From Novosphingobium ovatum (lineage in GTDB: Bacteria; Pseudomonadota; Alphaproteobacteria; Sphingomonadales; Sphingomonadaceae), in contig NZ_JAAAPO010000002.1 of NCBI RefSeq assembly GCF_009909235.1, positions 620,001 to 684,000 of the forward strand: 64,000 nt of DNA, read 5' to 3'. A program made the position numbers and the translations under genes. Under the pieces are notes generated by a model that saw only the letters and a program-made list of their open reading frames with translations, was not told the origin of the DNA and searched no databases. This document shows, in pieces, positions 43,702 to 52,522 of this stretch. The stretch's first letter is position 1. Every line of letters begins with the position of its first letter.

Positions 43702-44633
43702 CCCGCCCCCTATTGGCCCGCCTGTCCGCCGCCGCGCTGATCTGGCTGGCGGCGGTGGGCGCAGGGCCGGTGGACGATCCGCTGACCCGCCCCATCGATA
43801 CCGCCAACAACGCCCGCTGGATGGCGCCGCAGGCGCCGGTGCGGGTGCATGGGGGGACGTGGCTGTACGGTTCGGCACATTTGTCGGTGGGGGTGGTGGA
43901 CACGCCGCAGGGGCTGGTGCTGATCGATGCGGGCCTGCCGCAATCGGTGCCGGTGCTGGCGCAAGCCTTGGCCGCGCGGGGCCGCCGCCTGTCCGACATC
44001 CGTGCCATCCTGTTGACCGAGGGCCATTATGACCACGCGGGCGGGGTTGCGGCAATTGTGCGGGCCAGCGGCGCGCGGGTCTATGGCAGCGCATGGACCG
44101 CCGCCACGCTGGCGCGCGGGATCAGCGATGAGGACGATCCGCAACGCGCCACCATCGTGCCCTTTCCGCCGTTTCGCGGGGTGCGGGTGCTGGGCGATGG
44201 CGCGGTGCTGCGCATCGGCGGGGTGGCGTTCACGGTGATGGCCACGCCGGGCCACACGCCGGGCAGCCTGTCCTATCGCTGGCGCAGTTGTGATGGCGCA
44301 GGTTCAGCTGGGCGTGATTGCGCCACCATCGTCTTTGCCAGCAGCCTGAACCCGCTGGCCACCGGGGCCTATCGCTATGATGCGCCGGGCCGCGCGGGGG
44401 TGGTGGCGGCATTCCGGCGCGGGCTGGACCGGCTGCGCGCGCAACCCTGCGACATCGTCCTGACCACCCATCCCGAACATGCCGAAGCCGACGCGCGTCT
44501 GGCCGCCAGCATTGACCACCCCGCCAGCCCGGCGTGGCGCGACACCAACGGCTGCATCGCGCTGGCCGACCGTTTCGCCGCGCGGCTGACCAAAATTCTA
44601 CAGGCCGGACGCCAAGATCCGGCGCGACAATAG
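43698..44633 (+). CDS. Subclass B3-like metallo-beta-lactamase-fold hydrolase, Glu variant
   Basis: 311 residues from ATG 43698 with a signal peptide ending near VGAGP. The fold signature of B3 enzymes is present: LIDAGLPQSV, a metal loop E108-G-H110-Y-D112-H113, ATPGHTPGSLSYRW with the next His, and LTTHPEHAEAD with the last. The first ligand of the usual H-x-H-x-D-H is Glu here. B3 enzymes with a non-His residue at this point (Gln, Glu) are known, so beta-lactamase activity is possible but unproven. It overlaps the upstream hydrolase by four bases and is 8 nt from a Tat-exported DUF1838 gene. Confidence 0.82.
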   Translation: MTRPLLARLSAAALIWLAAVGAGPVDDPLTRPIDTANNARWMAPQAPVRVHGGTWLYGSAHLSVGVVDTPQGLVLIDAGLPQSVPVLAQALAARGRRLSDIRAILLTEGHYDHAGGVAAIVRASGARVYGSAWTAATLARGISDEDDPQRATIVPFPPFRGVRVLGDGAVLRIGGVAFTVMATPGHTPGSLSYRWRSCDGAGSAGRDCATIVFASSLNPLATGAYRYDAPGRAGVVAAFRRGLDRLRAQPCDIVLTTHPEHAEADARLAASIDHPASPAWRDTNGCIALADRFAARLTKILQAGRQDPARQ

Positions 44634-44641
44634 GAGAAAGC

Positions 44642-45529
44642 ATGACCAATTCAATCGACCGCCGCGCCCTGATGGGCGGCGCGCTGGGCATGGGCGCAGG
44701 CGGGCTGGCGCTGGCCAGCGGCATTGCCCCGGCCAATGCCGCCGCCGCTGCCCCCGCCCTCAACGCCCTGCCCACCACCGATGCCGAACGCAGCGCGATG
44801 ATCCGCCGCATGCGGTTCCGCACCGATGCGGGCTATATCTGGTGGTGGATGCGCGGCGAAACCTATGCCCAGCAGGGCGCCAAACTGACGCCTTTGTTCG
44901 GCCTGTTGTTCGGTTCGGCGATGAAGGTGACGCCAAATGCCGATGGCAGCGTCGATGTGCTCCAGACCGAGGTCGGCTTCCGCTTTGACCTGAACACCGG
45001 CAAGCGGCTGCGCACCTTCCGCAACCCGATCACCAACGAGGACATCTCCATCCCCTATACGCCCGTCGGCCCGACCAAGGCGCATTATGATCCGAACAAC
45101 ACGCTGGACCTGCCAGCGCAAGTGGGCGGCGCGATGATGCAGTTGCACCACGCCACCGACCGCCTGTACCGCGTGGGTGAGATGGTGGCATTCCGCACCC
45201 ACACCGCCGCCCATGTCCAGACCGAAGGCCAGGCGGACCGCGATGTCAACGACCTGTCGATCCTGTTCTCACCCGCGGCAGAGGCGCTCAACCCCAAGGT
45301 GACCAACGCCACCTGCTGGGTGCAGGGGTCGGACGTGGCCAATTACGCCCGCTGGCTGAAAATGCCGCAAGGTTCGGGCAACCAGACGATCCGCACTGTC
45401 GGGCAAAAGGTCACCAGCCTGTCCGACATGCCGCAGGACTGGCTGGCCATGGTCGAGGAAGAAGAGCCGCGTCTGGCGCGTGAGCCCGAATATGCCTTTA
45501 CCCGCGCGCAAAGCCCCTATCGCAACTGA
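44642..45529 (+). CDS. Tat-exported DUF1838 family protein
   Basis: 295 residues, starting MTNSIDRRALMGGALGMGAG: a twin-arginine signal (Arg7-Arg8 before a hydrophobic stretch, cleavage near ANA). The mature part, with MRFRTDAGYIWWWMRGETYAQ, NPITNEDISIPYTPVGPTKAHYD and EEEPRLAREPEYAFTRAQSPYRN (in parts), matches DUF1838, which has no known function but occurs with aromatic or xenobiotic catabolism genes. AGGAG at 44632-44636 gives a strong ribosome site. Likely transcribed with the hydrolase and lactamase-fold genes. Confidence 0.82.
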   Translation: MTNSIDRRALMGGALGMGAGGLALASGIAPANAAAAAPALNALPTTDAERSAMIRRMRFRTDAGYIWWWMRGETYAQQGAKLTPLFGLLFGSAMKVTPNADGSVDVLQTEVGFRFDLNTGKRLRTFRNPITNEDISIPYTPVGPTKAHYDPNNTLDLPAQVGGAMMQLHHATDRLYRVGEMVAFRTHTAAHVQTEGQADRDVNDLSILFSPAAEALNPKVTNATCWVQGSDVANYARWLKMPQGSGNQTIRTVGQKVTSLSDMPQDWLAMVEEEEPRLAREPEYAFTRAQSPYRN

Positions 45530-45536
45530 GCAAACG

Positions 45537-45567
45537 CGCGGGGGCGGCCATAAAATCCGCCCCCGCG
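45537..45567 (+). terminator. Strong hairpin after DUF1838 gene
   Basis: Perfect 11-bp stem CGCGGGGGCGG (45537-45547) / CCGCCCCCGCG (45557-45567), 9-nt loop. No T-run follows, so termination may be weak or Rho-assisted. Confidence 0.55.
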
Positions 45568-45625
45568 CCATTAAGGCAAAGCCCGCCCCCTTGCCACGGC
45601 GGGAGGCGCGCGGCACTGTGGCCGG

Positions 45626-46726
45626 GTGACTGATACCATGCCCGACAGTTCGCCCGAGATGCCCATTGTCGCCCGTCTGCGCGCAGAATGGGCCGAAATC
45701 ACCCAGATCCAATCCAGCCAGCGCCCTTGGCAAATGCCGGTGGTGGCCGGGATCACCTCTGGCCTGCCGGTGGCGCTTGGCCATGGGCTGGGTCATATGG
45801 ATGTGGGCGTGATGGCCGCGCTGGGCACGATGAGCTTTGTCTATCTGGGCGACACCGATCTGCGGCGCAAGCTGTTGACGCTGATGGCGGTGGCCTTTGG
45901 CTTGACGCTGGCCTTTGCGGTGGGCGCGGGGGTGGCGGCGCTGGGCGGCCATTCGGTCGGGCTGGGCGTGCCGGTGGTGATGGTGGTGGCTTTTGCCGCC
46001 TCGGTCGGGTGCCGATATCTGAACCAAGGCCCCCCGGCCGCGATGTTCTTTACCATGGCCGCCGCCATCGGCCTGTTTACCGGCGGCGATCCGGCGCAAT
46101 TGCCCGCCCATGTCGGCACGCTGTTTCTGGGCGCGGCGCTGGCGGTGGTGACGGGGGCGCTCTATTCCATCTATATCGTGCGGCGGCGCAACCCGCGCGC
46201 GGTACAGGCGCAAACCCCGCCCCCGCTGGTGCTGTGGTTTGAACCGGCGATGATCGCGCTGGCGGCGGGCGTGTCGTTGGCCGCCGCGCTGGCGCTGGGC
46301 ATTGACAAGCCGTTCTGGGCCCCGGTCAGCTGCATCGCGGTCATTCAGGCGGTGTCCCTGCGCAAGGTGTGGACGCGCCACGCGCACCGCGTGATCGGCA
46401 CCGTGCTGGGCCTGGGCTTGGCGGCGGGCATTCTGGCGCTGCCACTGAACGGATGGAGCATCGCGCTGTTGATCGGCGGGCTGACTTTTCTGGTCGAGAT
46501 CGTCATCACCCGCCATTACGGGCTGGCCACGGTGTTCATCACCCCGCTGGCCATCCTGATCGCCGAAGCCCCCCGTCTGGGCGAGGTCGCCTCGGGCGCG
46601 TTGATCGCGGCGCGCTTGTACGACACGCTGGTCGGGTGCAGCATCGCGGTGGCGTTTGGCATGGTGATGCATGGCCCCCGCGTGCGCGCGTGGGCTGCCC
46701 GGCGTCTGACGCCAACCGCGCATTAA
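45626..46726 (+). CDS. FUSC-family membrane protein
   Basis: 366-residue protein with two blocks of transmembrane helices: MPVVAGITSGLPVALGHGLG onward (about 37-180) and PAMIALAAGVSLAAALALG onward (about 210-350). The motif HRVIGTVLGLGLAAGILAL after the second block start is typical of the FUSC/aromatic-acid-exporter (fusaric acid resistance) superfamily. It is about half the size of classical AaeB proteins, as in the short FUSC group. Start is GTG 45626 or ATG 45638. Substrate unknown; an efflux role is plausible. Confidence 0.8.
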   Translation: MTDTMPDSSPEMPIVARLRAEWAEITQIQSSQRPWQMPVVAGITSGLPVALGHGLGHMDVGVMAALGTMSFVYLGDTDLRRKLLTLMAVAFGLTLAFAVGAGVAALGGHSVGLGVPVVMVVAFAASVGCRYLNQGPPAAMFFTMAAAIGLFTGGDPAQLPAHVGTLFLGAALAVVTGALYSIYIVRRRNPRAVQAQTPPPLVLWFEPAMIALAAGVSLAAALALGIDKPFWAPVSCIAVIQAVSLRKVWTRHAHRVIGTVLGLGLAAGILALPLNGWSIALLIGGLTFLVEIVITRHYGLATVFITPLAILIAEAPRLGEVASGALIAARLYDTLVGCSIAVAFGMVMHGPRVRAWAARRLTPTAH

Positions 46727-46749
46727 CATCTGAACGGCAGAGTGGCCCC

Positions 46750-46971
46750 ATGGACGACAACGACAACAAGATCACCAATCTGGAAGAGTTCATGCGCCGC
46801 CGCAAGGCCGCCGAAAAGGCCAAGCGCCCGGCGATCTGGCGCGCGCGCCCGGACACGTCGGGGCAGTCTGACGCTCGGCCGGCCAAGCCCGCGCGCAATT
46901 GGGGGCAATTGGGCTATGCGTTGCTGGTACTGGTGGGATGCGCGCTGTTGGCGGCACGTTGCTCGCACTGA
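46750..46971 (+). CDS. Small C-terminally anchored protein, unknown
   Basis: 73 residues starting MDDNDNKITNLEEFMRRRKAAEKAK; the charged N-terminal half is followed by one C-terminal transmembrane helix (LGYALLVLVGCALLAARCS). It begins 23 nt after the FUSC gene and could be co-transcribed. I do not recognise the family. The open frame runs further upstream inside the FUSC gene, but the ATG at 46750 gives the only sensible start. Confidence 0.6.
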   Translation: MDDNDNKITNLEEFMRRRKAAEKAKRPAIWRARPDTSGQSDARPAKPARNWGQLGYALLVLVGCALLAARCSH

Positions 46972-47091
46972 GCGAGCGCATTTTACCAACAAAAATGCAA
47001 ATAATTCCAATAAAGCGGATGATTGTTTAAAATCAGCGGAAACAAACTAAAGGTGTTTACTTAGATTGCGCGGAATATATCTTCGCGCACT
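46972..47091 (+). promoter_or_regulatory. AT-rich region upstream of patatin gene
   Basis: 120 nt markedly richer in A and T than anything nearby, with several A-runs and TTTAAAAT (47024-47031). No consensus -35/-10 pair stands out. Probably the promoter region of the patatin gene. Confidence 0.3.
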
Positions 47092-48639
47092 ATGAGCACG
47101 ACATCCCGCAACGCACTCTTGATTCGCGCAATTCTGACGACGGGGTCAATCCTTGGATTGACAACAGGATGCATCCCGCATGTGCGCCCCCCGCTTCAGG
47201 GTAGCATGCCCTTGCGCGGAACACGGCTGGCCGCCAACCTGCACCAGCAACCCACGCGCGAAAGCAAGATCGCGCAATCCGATTTCGTCAAGGCGCTGAC
47301 CGCGGCACGCAACCGCTATGCCGATGTCCATGGGGCCACCTGTGCCAAACTGACCACCACGCCGGACGCGAATGCTGACCCGTCCCGCGATGCACGCCCC
47401 CTGAACCATCGGGCTGTGGTGCTGTCCGGCGGCAGCATGCGCGGGGCATTTGGCGCGGGCTTTTTGCTGGGCCTGCAGGACATTGGCCAATTGCCCGACT
47501 CCCCCGAAGTCATCACCGGCATCAGCACCGGCGCCTTGCAGGCGACATTCCTGTTTTTGGCGAAACAGCCGGTTGCGGCGGACCGCACCTATGAGTGGTT
47601 GAACCCGCAGGTAGCCACCATGCGCAGCCTGCCGGGCAGCGGCCGCGGCCAGCCATTGACCAAGCGGTCCAGCCAATTGGGCGATCTGGCGCTGGCCTAT
47701 TCGATCACGGCGGAAAAGCAGATCCTGAACCGCACCCATTGGTCAGGGCTTATGGGTCAGTTCTGGTACGGCAGCGCCGGGCGACTGGATCCGCTGCGCA
47801 AACGCCTGATGGCGCTGATCTCGCGCGAGACCTTGCGGCAGGTCGCGGTCGAGGCCTGTCACGGTCGGGTGCTGCTGGTCGGCGTCACGGATTTCGATGA
47901 CGGCTATGGCTATGCGATCGACATGACGGAATTGGCGCTGGATGCCTATGATGGCGATGCCAGCCCCAAGCGGATCGATGCGGCCCGCGCCACCTATGTC
48001 TCCACCTTGCTGGCGTCCTCGTCGGTGCCGGGTGGAGCGATGCCCGTCACGCTGCGCTATCGGGCGATTGACGTCAACGGCATGAACGAGGGCGAAGCCA
48101 CCCGCGAGCACATGTTTATCGACGGCGGCGCCCGTTATGGCGTGTTCCTGCCCAATCTGTCGGATGGCTATGATGTGACGCTGTTGGTGAACAACGGCTT
48201 GGCGATCGAGCCGGCAACGCCCGGCAACCCCGACCTGCCGACCAACAAATGGAGTTTGTACAGGATGTTGGAGCGCACGGCCGAGGACATTCTGGAGACG
48301 CAAGTCTATCAGTTGTCGGTTGGCCAGGTGGAATATGGCGCCAAGACGCTGCGCATGGCCTATTTGTCGGGCAAGCAGGACATGGGCGGCAGCCCGGACA
48401 TGGACGCCCCCGATGACCACATCTATGACGCGAAGTCCTGCCGTGACTGGTTCGCGCAGGACAAAAAGACAGCAAAACCTTTGCAGTTCTATCCCAACTA
48501 CATGGCCTGCGTCATCGACTATGGCCGCAAGCGGGGCAATCTGATGCAATGGAACCTGAAAAGTCAGGCCGCGCCCGATGCGATCAAAAGCGCGCCGCTG
48601 CAGACCAACAGCCGCATCCCCCTACCCTTGGGGCAGTAA
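47092..48639 (+). CDS. Patatin-like phospholipase lipoprotein
   Basis: 515-residue protein. The lipobox LTTGC (Cys27) after a hydrophobic signal predicts a lipoprotein. The patatin catalytic elements are the oxyanion motif GGSMRG (113-118), nucleophile Ser145 in GISTG and Asp344 in DGG (344-346), so a Ser-Asp acyl hydrolase acting on phospholipids or other acyl esters is expected. The N-terminal 100 residues before the domain are not recognisable. Its 3' end overlaps queA on the other strand by 18 nt, and its upstream region is unusually AT-rich. Confidence 0.87.
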   Translation: MSTTSRNALLIRAILTTGSILGLTTGCIPHVRPPLQGSMPLRGTRLAANLHQQPTRESKIAQSDFVKALTAARNRYADVHGATCAKLTTTPDANADPSRDARPLNHRAVVLSGGSMRGAFGAGFLLGLQDIGQLPDSPEVITGISTGALQATFLFLAKQPVAADRTYEWLNPQVATMRSLPGSGRGQPLTKRSSQLGDLALAYSITAEKQILNRTHWSGLMGQFWYGSAGRLDPLRKRLMALISRETLRQVAVEACHGRVLLVGVTDFDDGYGYAIDMTELALDAYDGDASPKRIDAARATYVSTLLASSSVPGGAMPVTLRYRAIDVNGMNEGEATREHMFIDGGARYGVFLPNLSDGYDVTLLVNNGLAIEPATPGNPDLPTNKWSLYRMLERTAEDILETQVYQLSVGQVEYGAKTLRMAYLSGKQDMGGSPDMDAPDDHIYDAKSCRDWFAQDKKTAKPLQFYPNYMACVIDYGRKRGNLMQWNLKSQAAPDAIKSAPLQTNSRIPLPLGQ

Positions 48640-49671
48640 CAGGCTGGAATCGCCATAGGAGTAAAAGCGGTAACCCGTGGCGATCGCATGGGCATAGACC
48701 GCCTGCATCCGCTCGCGGCCCATCAGTGCGCTAACCAGCATGAACAGCGTCGATTTGGGCAAGTGGAAATTGGTCATCAGCCCGTCAATCGCGCGGAAGC
48801 GATAGCCCGGCGTGATAAAGATCGAGGTGTCACCACTGAACGGGCGGATGATCCCGTCCTCACCTGTCGCGCTTTCCAGCAGGCGCAGCGAGGTCGTGCC
48901 CACCGCGATCACCCGGCCTCCGTTCGCGCGAATGGCGTTCAACCGGTCGGCGGTGGCGGCATCGATCGTGCCCCATTCGGCGTGCATCTGGTGCTCGTTG
49001 GTGTCGTCCACCTTGACCGGCAGGAACGTCCCTGCCCCCACATGCAGCGTCAGGAACGCCCGCTCCACCCCGGCCGCGTCCAGCGCTGCGGTCAGTTCCG
49101 GGGTGAAATGCAGCGCCGCGGTAGGGGCGGCCACCGCGCCATCCTTTTGCGCGAACATCGTCTGGTAATCGCGCCGATCGGCCTCGTCCTGGGCGCGCTT
49201 GGCGGCGATATAGGGCGGCAGCGGCATGGTCCCTGCCCGCTCCAGCAAGACCTCCACCGGCTCGTCCCCGGCAAAGGCCAGCGTCCAGCTGCCATCCTCG
49301 TGGCGATCTTCGGCCACCGCCTGAACATCGGCAGGGAAGTGAATGATATCGCCCGGTTTTACCCGCTTGCCATTTTTGACAAAGGCCTGCCAGCGGCGCA
49401 GATCGATCCGCTTGTGCAACGTCGCGCCAATCCGCGCCTCGCCACTGGCCGAGACGCGCCGCCCCTCCAACTGCGCCGGGATGACGCGGGTGTCGTTGAA
49501 CACCAGCACATCGCCCGCCCGCAACAGGGACGGCAGATCGCGCACGCTCAGATCGCGCAGATCCCCATCCGCGCCCGGCACCAGCAACAGCCGCGCCGCA
49601 TCACGAGGGGTTGCCGGCCGCAACGCGATGTTGTCGGCCGGCAGATCGAAATCAAACGCATCAACCCGCAT
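48622..49671 (-). CDS. queA: S-adenosylmethionine:tRNA ribosyltransferase-isomerase
   Basis: Transfers and isomerises the ribosyl of SAM onto preQ1 in tRNA, making epoxyqueuosine; acts after Tgt. 349 residues: [76 protein letters not shown] and [19 protein letters not shown] are all canonical. It follows the cyclophilin gene by 27 nt on the minus strand and may share its transcript. Its stop overlaps the patatin gene end. Confidence 0.97.
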   Translation of the reverse strand: MRVDAFDFDLPADNIALRPATPRDAARLLLVPGADGDLRDLSVRDLPSLLRAGDVLVFNDTRVIPAQLEGRRVSASGEARIGATLHKRIDLRRWQAFVKNGKRVKPGDIIHFPADVQAVAEDRHEDGSWTLAFAGDEPVEVLLERAGTMPLPPYIAAKRAQDEADRRDYQTMFAQKDGAVAAPTAALHFTPELTAALDAAGVERAFLTLHVGAGTFLPVKVDDTNEHQMHAEWGTIDAATADRLNAIRANGGRVIAVGTTSLRLLESATGEDGIIRPFSGDTSIFITPGYRFRAIDGLMTNFHLPKSTLFMLVSALMGRERMQAVYAHAIATGYRFYSYGDSSLLLPQG

Positions 49672-49698
49672 GGCAGTTCCGGCGCATCGCTGCCCGGC

Positions 49699-50484
49699 TC
49701 AGCGCGCCTTGGGGGCGGGCTTGGCCTTGGCGGGGGCAGCCTTGGCCGGCGCGGGCTTGGCGGGCGCAGGCTTGGGCGCGGCCGGTTCTACGATCGAGGG
49801 CGCGGCGGCGGGCGGCGGCGGGGGCGGCGGCAACATGCGCGCCTTGCCCTCGCTGGCCAGCGAGGCCTGCAGGATCTTGGTCGGGTTCGCGGGCGGCTCA
49901 CCGCGCATGATCGCGTCCACCGTTTCCATGCCCGCAATCACGCGGCCAAAATTGGTGTAATGCCGATCCAGCGAGAAATGCGGGTAAAAGGTGATGAAGA
50001 ACTGGCTGTTGGCCGAATTCTCATTATCGGTACGCGCCATCGACACGCTACCGCGCACATGCGGCATCGAATTGAATTCCGCCTTGAGGTCGGGCAGCGG
50101 CGAACCACCGCCACCCGTGCCCGTCGGGTCACCCGTCTGCGCCATGAAGCCATCGACCACGCGGTGGAAGATCACCCCGTTGTAAAAGCCCTGCTTGGCC
50201 AGCGTCTTGATCCGCTCGACATGGGTGGGCGCCCAGGCCGGGACCAGACGGATCGCCACCCGGCCACCGTTCGACAGGTCCAGCAACAGCACGTTGTCAG
50301 GATCATGCGCGATGTCCTGATCCACCTTGGCCGACAGGGTCGAGGCGGGCGCGGTGGGGTTCACCTTGCCCAAAGGCGCGGGGCGCCCCTTGTGCGCGCA
50401 GGCGCTGGTGGCCAGCATCGCCCCCGACAAACCCACGATCAGGGCCAGACGACGGGCGGCGGTAACAGTCAAAGCTCGGGTCAT
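49699..50484 (-). CDS. Peptidyl-prolyl isomerase, cyclophilin type, lipoprotein
   Basis: Periplasmic proline isomerase. From ATG 50484 it has 261 residues with a signal sequence ending in LATSAC, a lipobox. The cyclophilin core contains YNGVIFHRVVDGFMAQTGDPTGTGGGG (in two parts), NSANSQFFITF, HYTNFGRVIAGMETVD. A Pro/Ala/Lys-rich tail of about 55 residues (PAPAKPAPAKAAPAKAKPAP) follows and looks disordered. The frame is open upstream to 50727 across a 25-bp tandem repeat, but no signal peptide fits those starts. Confidence 0.9.
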   Translation of the reverse strand: MTRALTVTAARRLALIVGLSGAMLATSACAHKGRPAPLGKVNPTAPASTLSAKVDQDIAHDPDNVLLLDLSNGGRVAIRLVPAWAPTHVERIKTLAKQGFYNGVIFHRVVDGFMAQTGDPTGTGGGGSPLPDLKAEFNSMPHVRGSVSMARTDNENSANSQFFITFYPHFSLDRHYTNFGRVIAGMETVDAIMRGEPPANPTKILQASLASEGKARMLPPPPPPPAAAPSIVEPAAPKPAPAKPAPAKAAPAKAKPAPKAR

Positions 50485-50514
50485 GCAGCTCTCTTGGCAA
50501 ATAGGCGATACTGG

Positions 50515-50564
50515 CGACAACCGCCACAGACGGTACATGCGACAACCGCCACAGGCGGAACATG
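50515..50564. repeat. 25-bp tandem direct repeat upstream of cyclophilin gene
   Basis: Two units, 50515-50539 and 50540-50564, match at 23 of 25 positions. Each starts CGACAACCGCCACAG and ends ACATG. On the minus strand the second unit contains CCGCC-TGT-GGCGG, an inverted repeat. It lies 31-80 nt before the cyclophilin start, where regulatory sites would be expected. Confidence 0.7.
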
Positions 50565-50647
50565 AGATAGCCGCCCCGGTCCCTCGTGGCAATCGGCGTA
50601 TGACGCTGCGATGAACAAGCCGCGCCAAACGCCAGTATCCGCGCGAT

Positions 50648-51154
50648 TTAATAATCCCCCAACCGCCCGGTCTGGGCAATCCGGGCCAGCACATCGGCGC
50701 GCACCGCAGGGCTGACGAAACGGTCAATCTCGCCGCCGAACAGGGCGATTTCCTTGACCAGCTTGCTGGCGATGGGCTGCAATGACACGTCCGCCATCAG
50801 AAACACGGTTTCGATCCCCGCGTTCAACTGCTGGTTCATGCCCGCCATCTGATATTCATATTCGAAATCAGCCACCGCCCGCAGGCCGCGCACGATCACG
50901 CTGGCCCCCTGCTTTTCGGCAAAGCGCATCAGCAGGGCGTTGAACCCCACCACCCGCACATTGGCGATGCCCAGATCGGCCACCTCGCGCTCGACCATGG
51001 CGATGCGTTCGGCGGGCGTGAACATCGGGTTTTTCGATGGGTTGGTGGTAACGCCCACGATCAACTCGTCCACCAGCTTGGCCCCGCGGCGGATGATGTC
51101 CGCATGGCCCAGCGTGATGGGGTCGAACGTGCCGGGATAGACGCCGATGCGCAT
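50648..51154 (-). CDS. coaD: Phosphopantetheine adenylyltransferase
   Basis: Fourth step of coenzyme A synthesis: adenylylates 4'-phosphopantetheine. 168 residues, normal length. The nucleotidyltransferase motif is YPGTFDPITLGHADII (T/HxGH form TLGH), followed by NPMFTPAERIAMVE, VIVRGLRAVADFEYEYQMAGMN and the C-terminal SLQPIASKLVKEIA corresponding to ISSTxVRE. Its ATG overlaps the ispA stop by one base (TGATG), so both are coupled. Confidence 0.97.
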   Translation of the reverse strand: MRIGVYPGTFDPITLGHADIIRRGAKLVDELIVGVTTNPSKNPMFTPAERIAMVEREVADLGIANVRVVGFNALLMRFAEKQGASVIVRGLRAVADFEYEYQMAGMNQQLNAGIETVFLMADVSLQPIASKLVKEIALFGGEIDRFVSPAVRADVLARIAQTGRLGDY

Positions 51155-52056
51155 CAGAAATTCCGCTCCACGATAAAGCGGGCCAGCGCGCGCAGCATGT
51201 CGGCCTCTGCCCCGTGGCCCGCCAGACTGCCGATGGCCTGATCGATCAACAGGCGGGCCTGTTCGCGGGCGCGGTCGGCGCCCAACAGCGAGACAAAGGT
51301 TTCCTTGCCCTTCTCGGCATCCTTGCGCAGCGCCTTGCCAGCGGCTTCCTCGTCGCCTTCGTGGTCCAGCAGGTCATCGACGATCTGGAACGCCAGGCCG
51401 ATGTCGCGGGCATAGGCGCGCAGATGCTTGCGCCCCTCAACCGGCACCTTGCCCAGAATGGCGCCCATTTCCACCGCCGCGCCCAACAGCGCCCCGGTCT
51501 TCAACTGCTGCAAGCGGGTGACGGTGGGCAGGTCAAAGCTGCTGTTTTCAGCCGCCATGTCCATCATCTGGCCGCCCGCCATGCCGTTATGGCCACTGGC
51601 CACGGCCAGCGTGGTCACCAGTTCGATCCGGGTAAAGGGATCGCCGCTGGTCGCCACATCACCCAACACCTCGAACGCGAAGCATTGCAGCGCGTCGCCC
51701 GCCAGCACCGCCGTCGCCTCGTCAAAGGCGATGTGCAGCGTGGGCTTGCCGTGGCGCATGGCGTCATTGTCCATGCAGGGCAGATCGTCATGGATCAGCG
51801 AATAGACATGCACGCTTTCGATCGCCACGCCCGCGCGGATCGCGGCCTGACGGTCCACGCCGTACAGCTCGGCCACCGAAGCCACCAGCAAAGGCCGCAC
51901 CCGCTTGCCCCCGCCGATCGTGGCGTAACGCATCGCCTCGATCAGGCGGCTGCGCGGGTCGGCGGGCAAGGGCAGCATCGAATCGAACGCGGCGTCGATC
52001 TCGCGCTGGATGCGCTTCAAACCGTCTGCCAGCAGCGTGTCAGTCACAACAGCCAT
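51154..52056 (-). CDS. ispA: Farnesyl diphosphate synthase (polyprenyl synthetase)
   Basis: Makes C15 (or longer) prenyl diphosphates. From ATG 52056 it has 300 residues. First Asp-rich motif DDLPCMD in HVYSLIHDDLPCMDNDAMRHG (split), with the two-residue insert and the Tyr at -5 seen in bacterial FPP synthases; second motif DDLLD in GLAFQIVDDLLDHEGD. Also GGKRVRPLL and GHNGMAGGQMMDM. Lies 10 nt after xseB, the usual xseB-ispA order. Product length cannot be fixed from sequence alone. Confidence 0.95.
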   Translation of the reverse strand: MAVVTDTLLADGLKRIQREIDAAFDSMLPLPADPRSRLIEAMRYATIGGGKRVRPLLVASVAELYGVDRQAAIRAGVAIESVHVYSLIHDDLPCMDNDAMRHGKPTLHIAFDEATAVLAGDALQCFAFEVLGDVATSGDPFTRIELVTTLAVASGHNGMAGGQMMDMAAENSSFDLPTVTRLQQLKTGALLGAAVEMGAILGKVPVEGRKHLRAYARDIGLAFQIVDDLLDHEGDEEAAGKALRKDAEKGKETFVSLLGADRAREQARLLIDQAIGSLAGHGAEADMLRALARFIVERNF

Positions 52057-52066
52057 GGGATTACCT

Positions 52067-52336
52067 TCAGCTTGCGGGGGCATCCAGCGGGCGCGTGCCA
52101 GCGGGCGAGCCATCGGGGGCGGAAACAATGCGTTCGATGCGGGCCTGCGCCGCATCCAGCCGGGCCTGACAGGCCGCGCGCAGCTTTTCGCCACGCTCGT
52201 ACAGGTCGATTGATTCGTCCAATGCCACATCGCCGCTTTCCAGTCGGCGCACGACATCTTCCAGCGCACGCAGCGCCTCTTCGAAACTCAATCCGGCGAT
52301 ACGGTCGTCACCGGCAGCAGGGGTGTTCTCGTTCAT
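52067..52336 (-). CDS. xseB: Exodeoxyribonuclease VII small subunit
   Basis: Small subunit of ExoVII, a single-strand exonuclease. 89 residues: GLSFEEALRALEDVVRRLESGDVALDESIDLYERGEKLRAAC (in parts) is the complete XseB domain, with an Ala/Pro-rich tail. ATG at 52336. First gene of the xseB-ispA-coaD run on the minus strand. The large subunit is not in the window. Confidence 0.96.
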   Translation of the reverse strand: MNENTPAAGDDRIAGLSFEEALRALEDVVRRLESGDVALDESIDLYERGEKLRAACQARLDAAQARIERIVSAPDGSPAGTRPLDAPAS

Positions 52337-52439
52337 AATGCACAGCTTTGGCCGGTGGCATCGCCCCGGTCAAGGCCGCTGGCGCGCCCTACCCTTTGGG
52401 TCAGCGCGCAAGGCTGGGGATGAGCGCAAGTTGTGGGCA

Positions 52440-52476
52440 TTATAACGCGTCCATAATGCTATCACTGACAACAAAA
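52440..52476 (+). repeat. 37-nt dispersed element, copy 2
   Basis: Same sequence as 22599-22635 except GT instead of CA at the two variable positions. It sits in the gap between xseB (start at 52336) and the end of the YbjN gene, and runs directly into the YbjN terminator. TTGTGG (52431-52436), 15 nt and CATAAT (52452-52457) could form a promoter reading into the hairpin. Confidence 0.8.
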
Positions 52477-52500
52477 AGGGCGCCCCGCAGGACGCCCTTT
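52475..52500 (-). terminator. Terminator after YbjN gene
   Basis: AAAGGGCG (52475-52482) / CGCCCTTT (52493-52500), 10-nt loop. On the minus strand it ends in TTTTT; on the plus strand only TTT. Confidence 0.75.
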
Positions 52501-52522
52501 CGTACAAGGAAGGCGGTATGGA

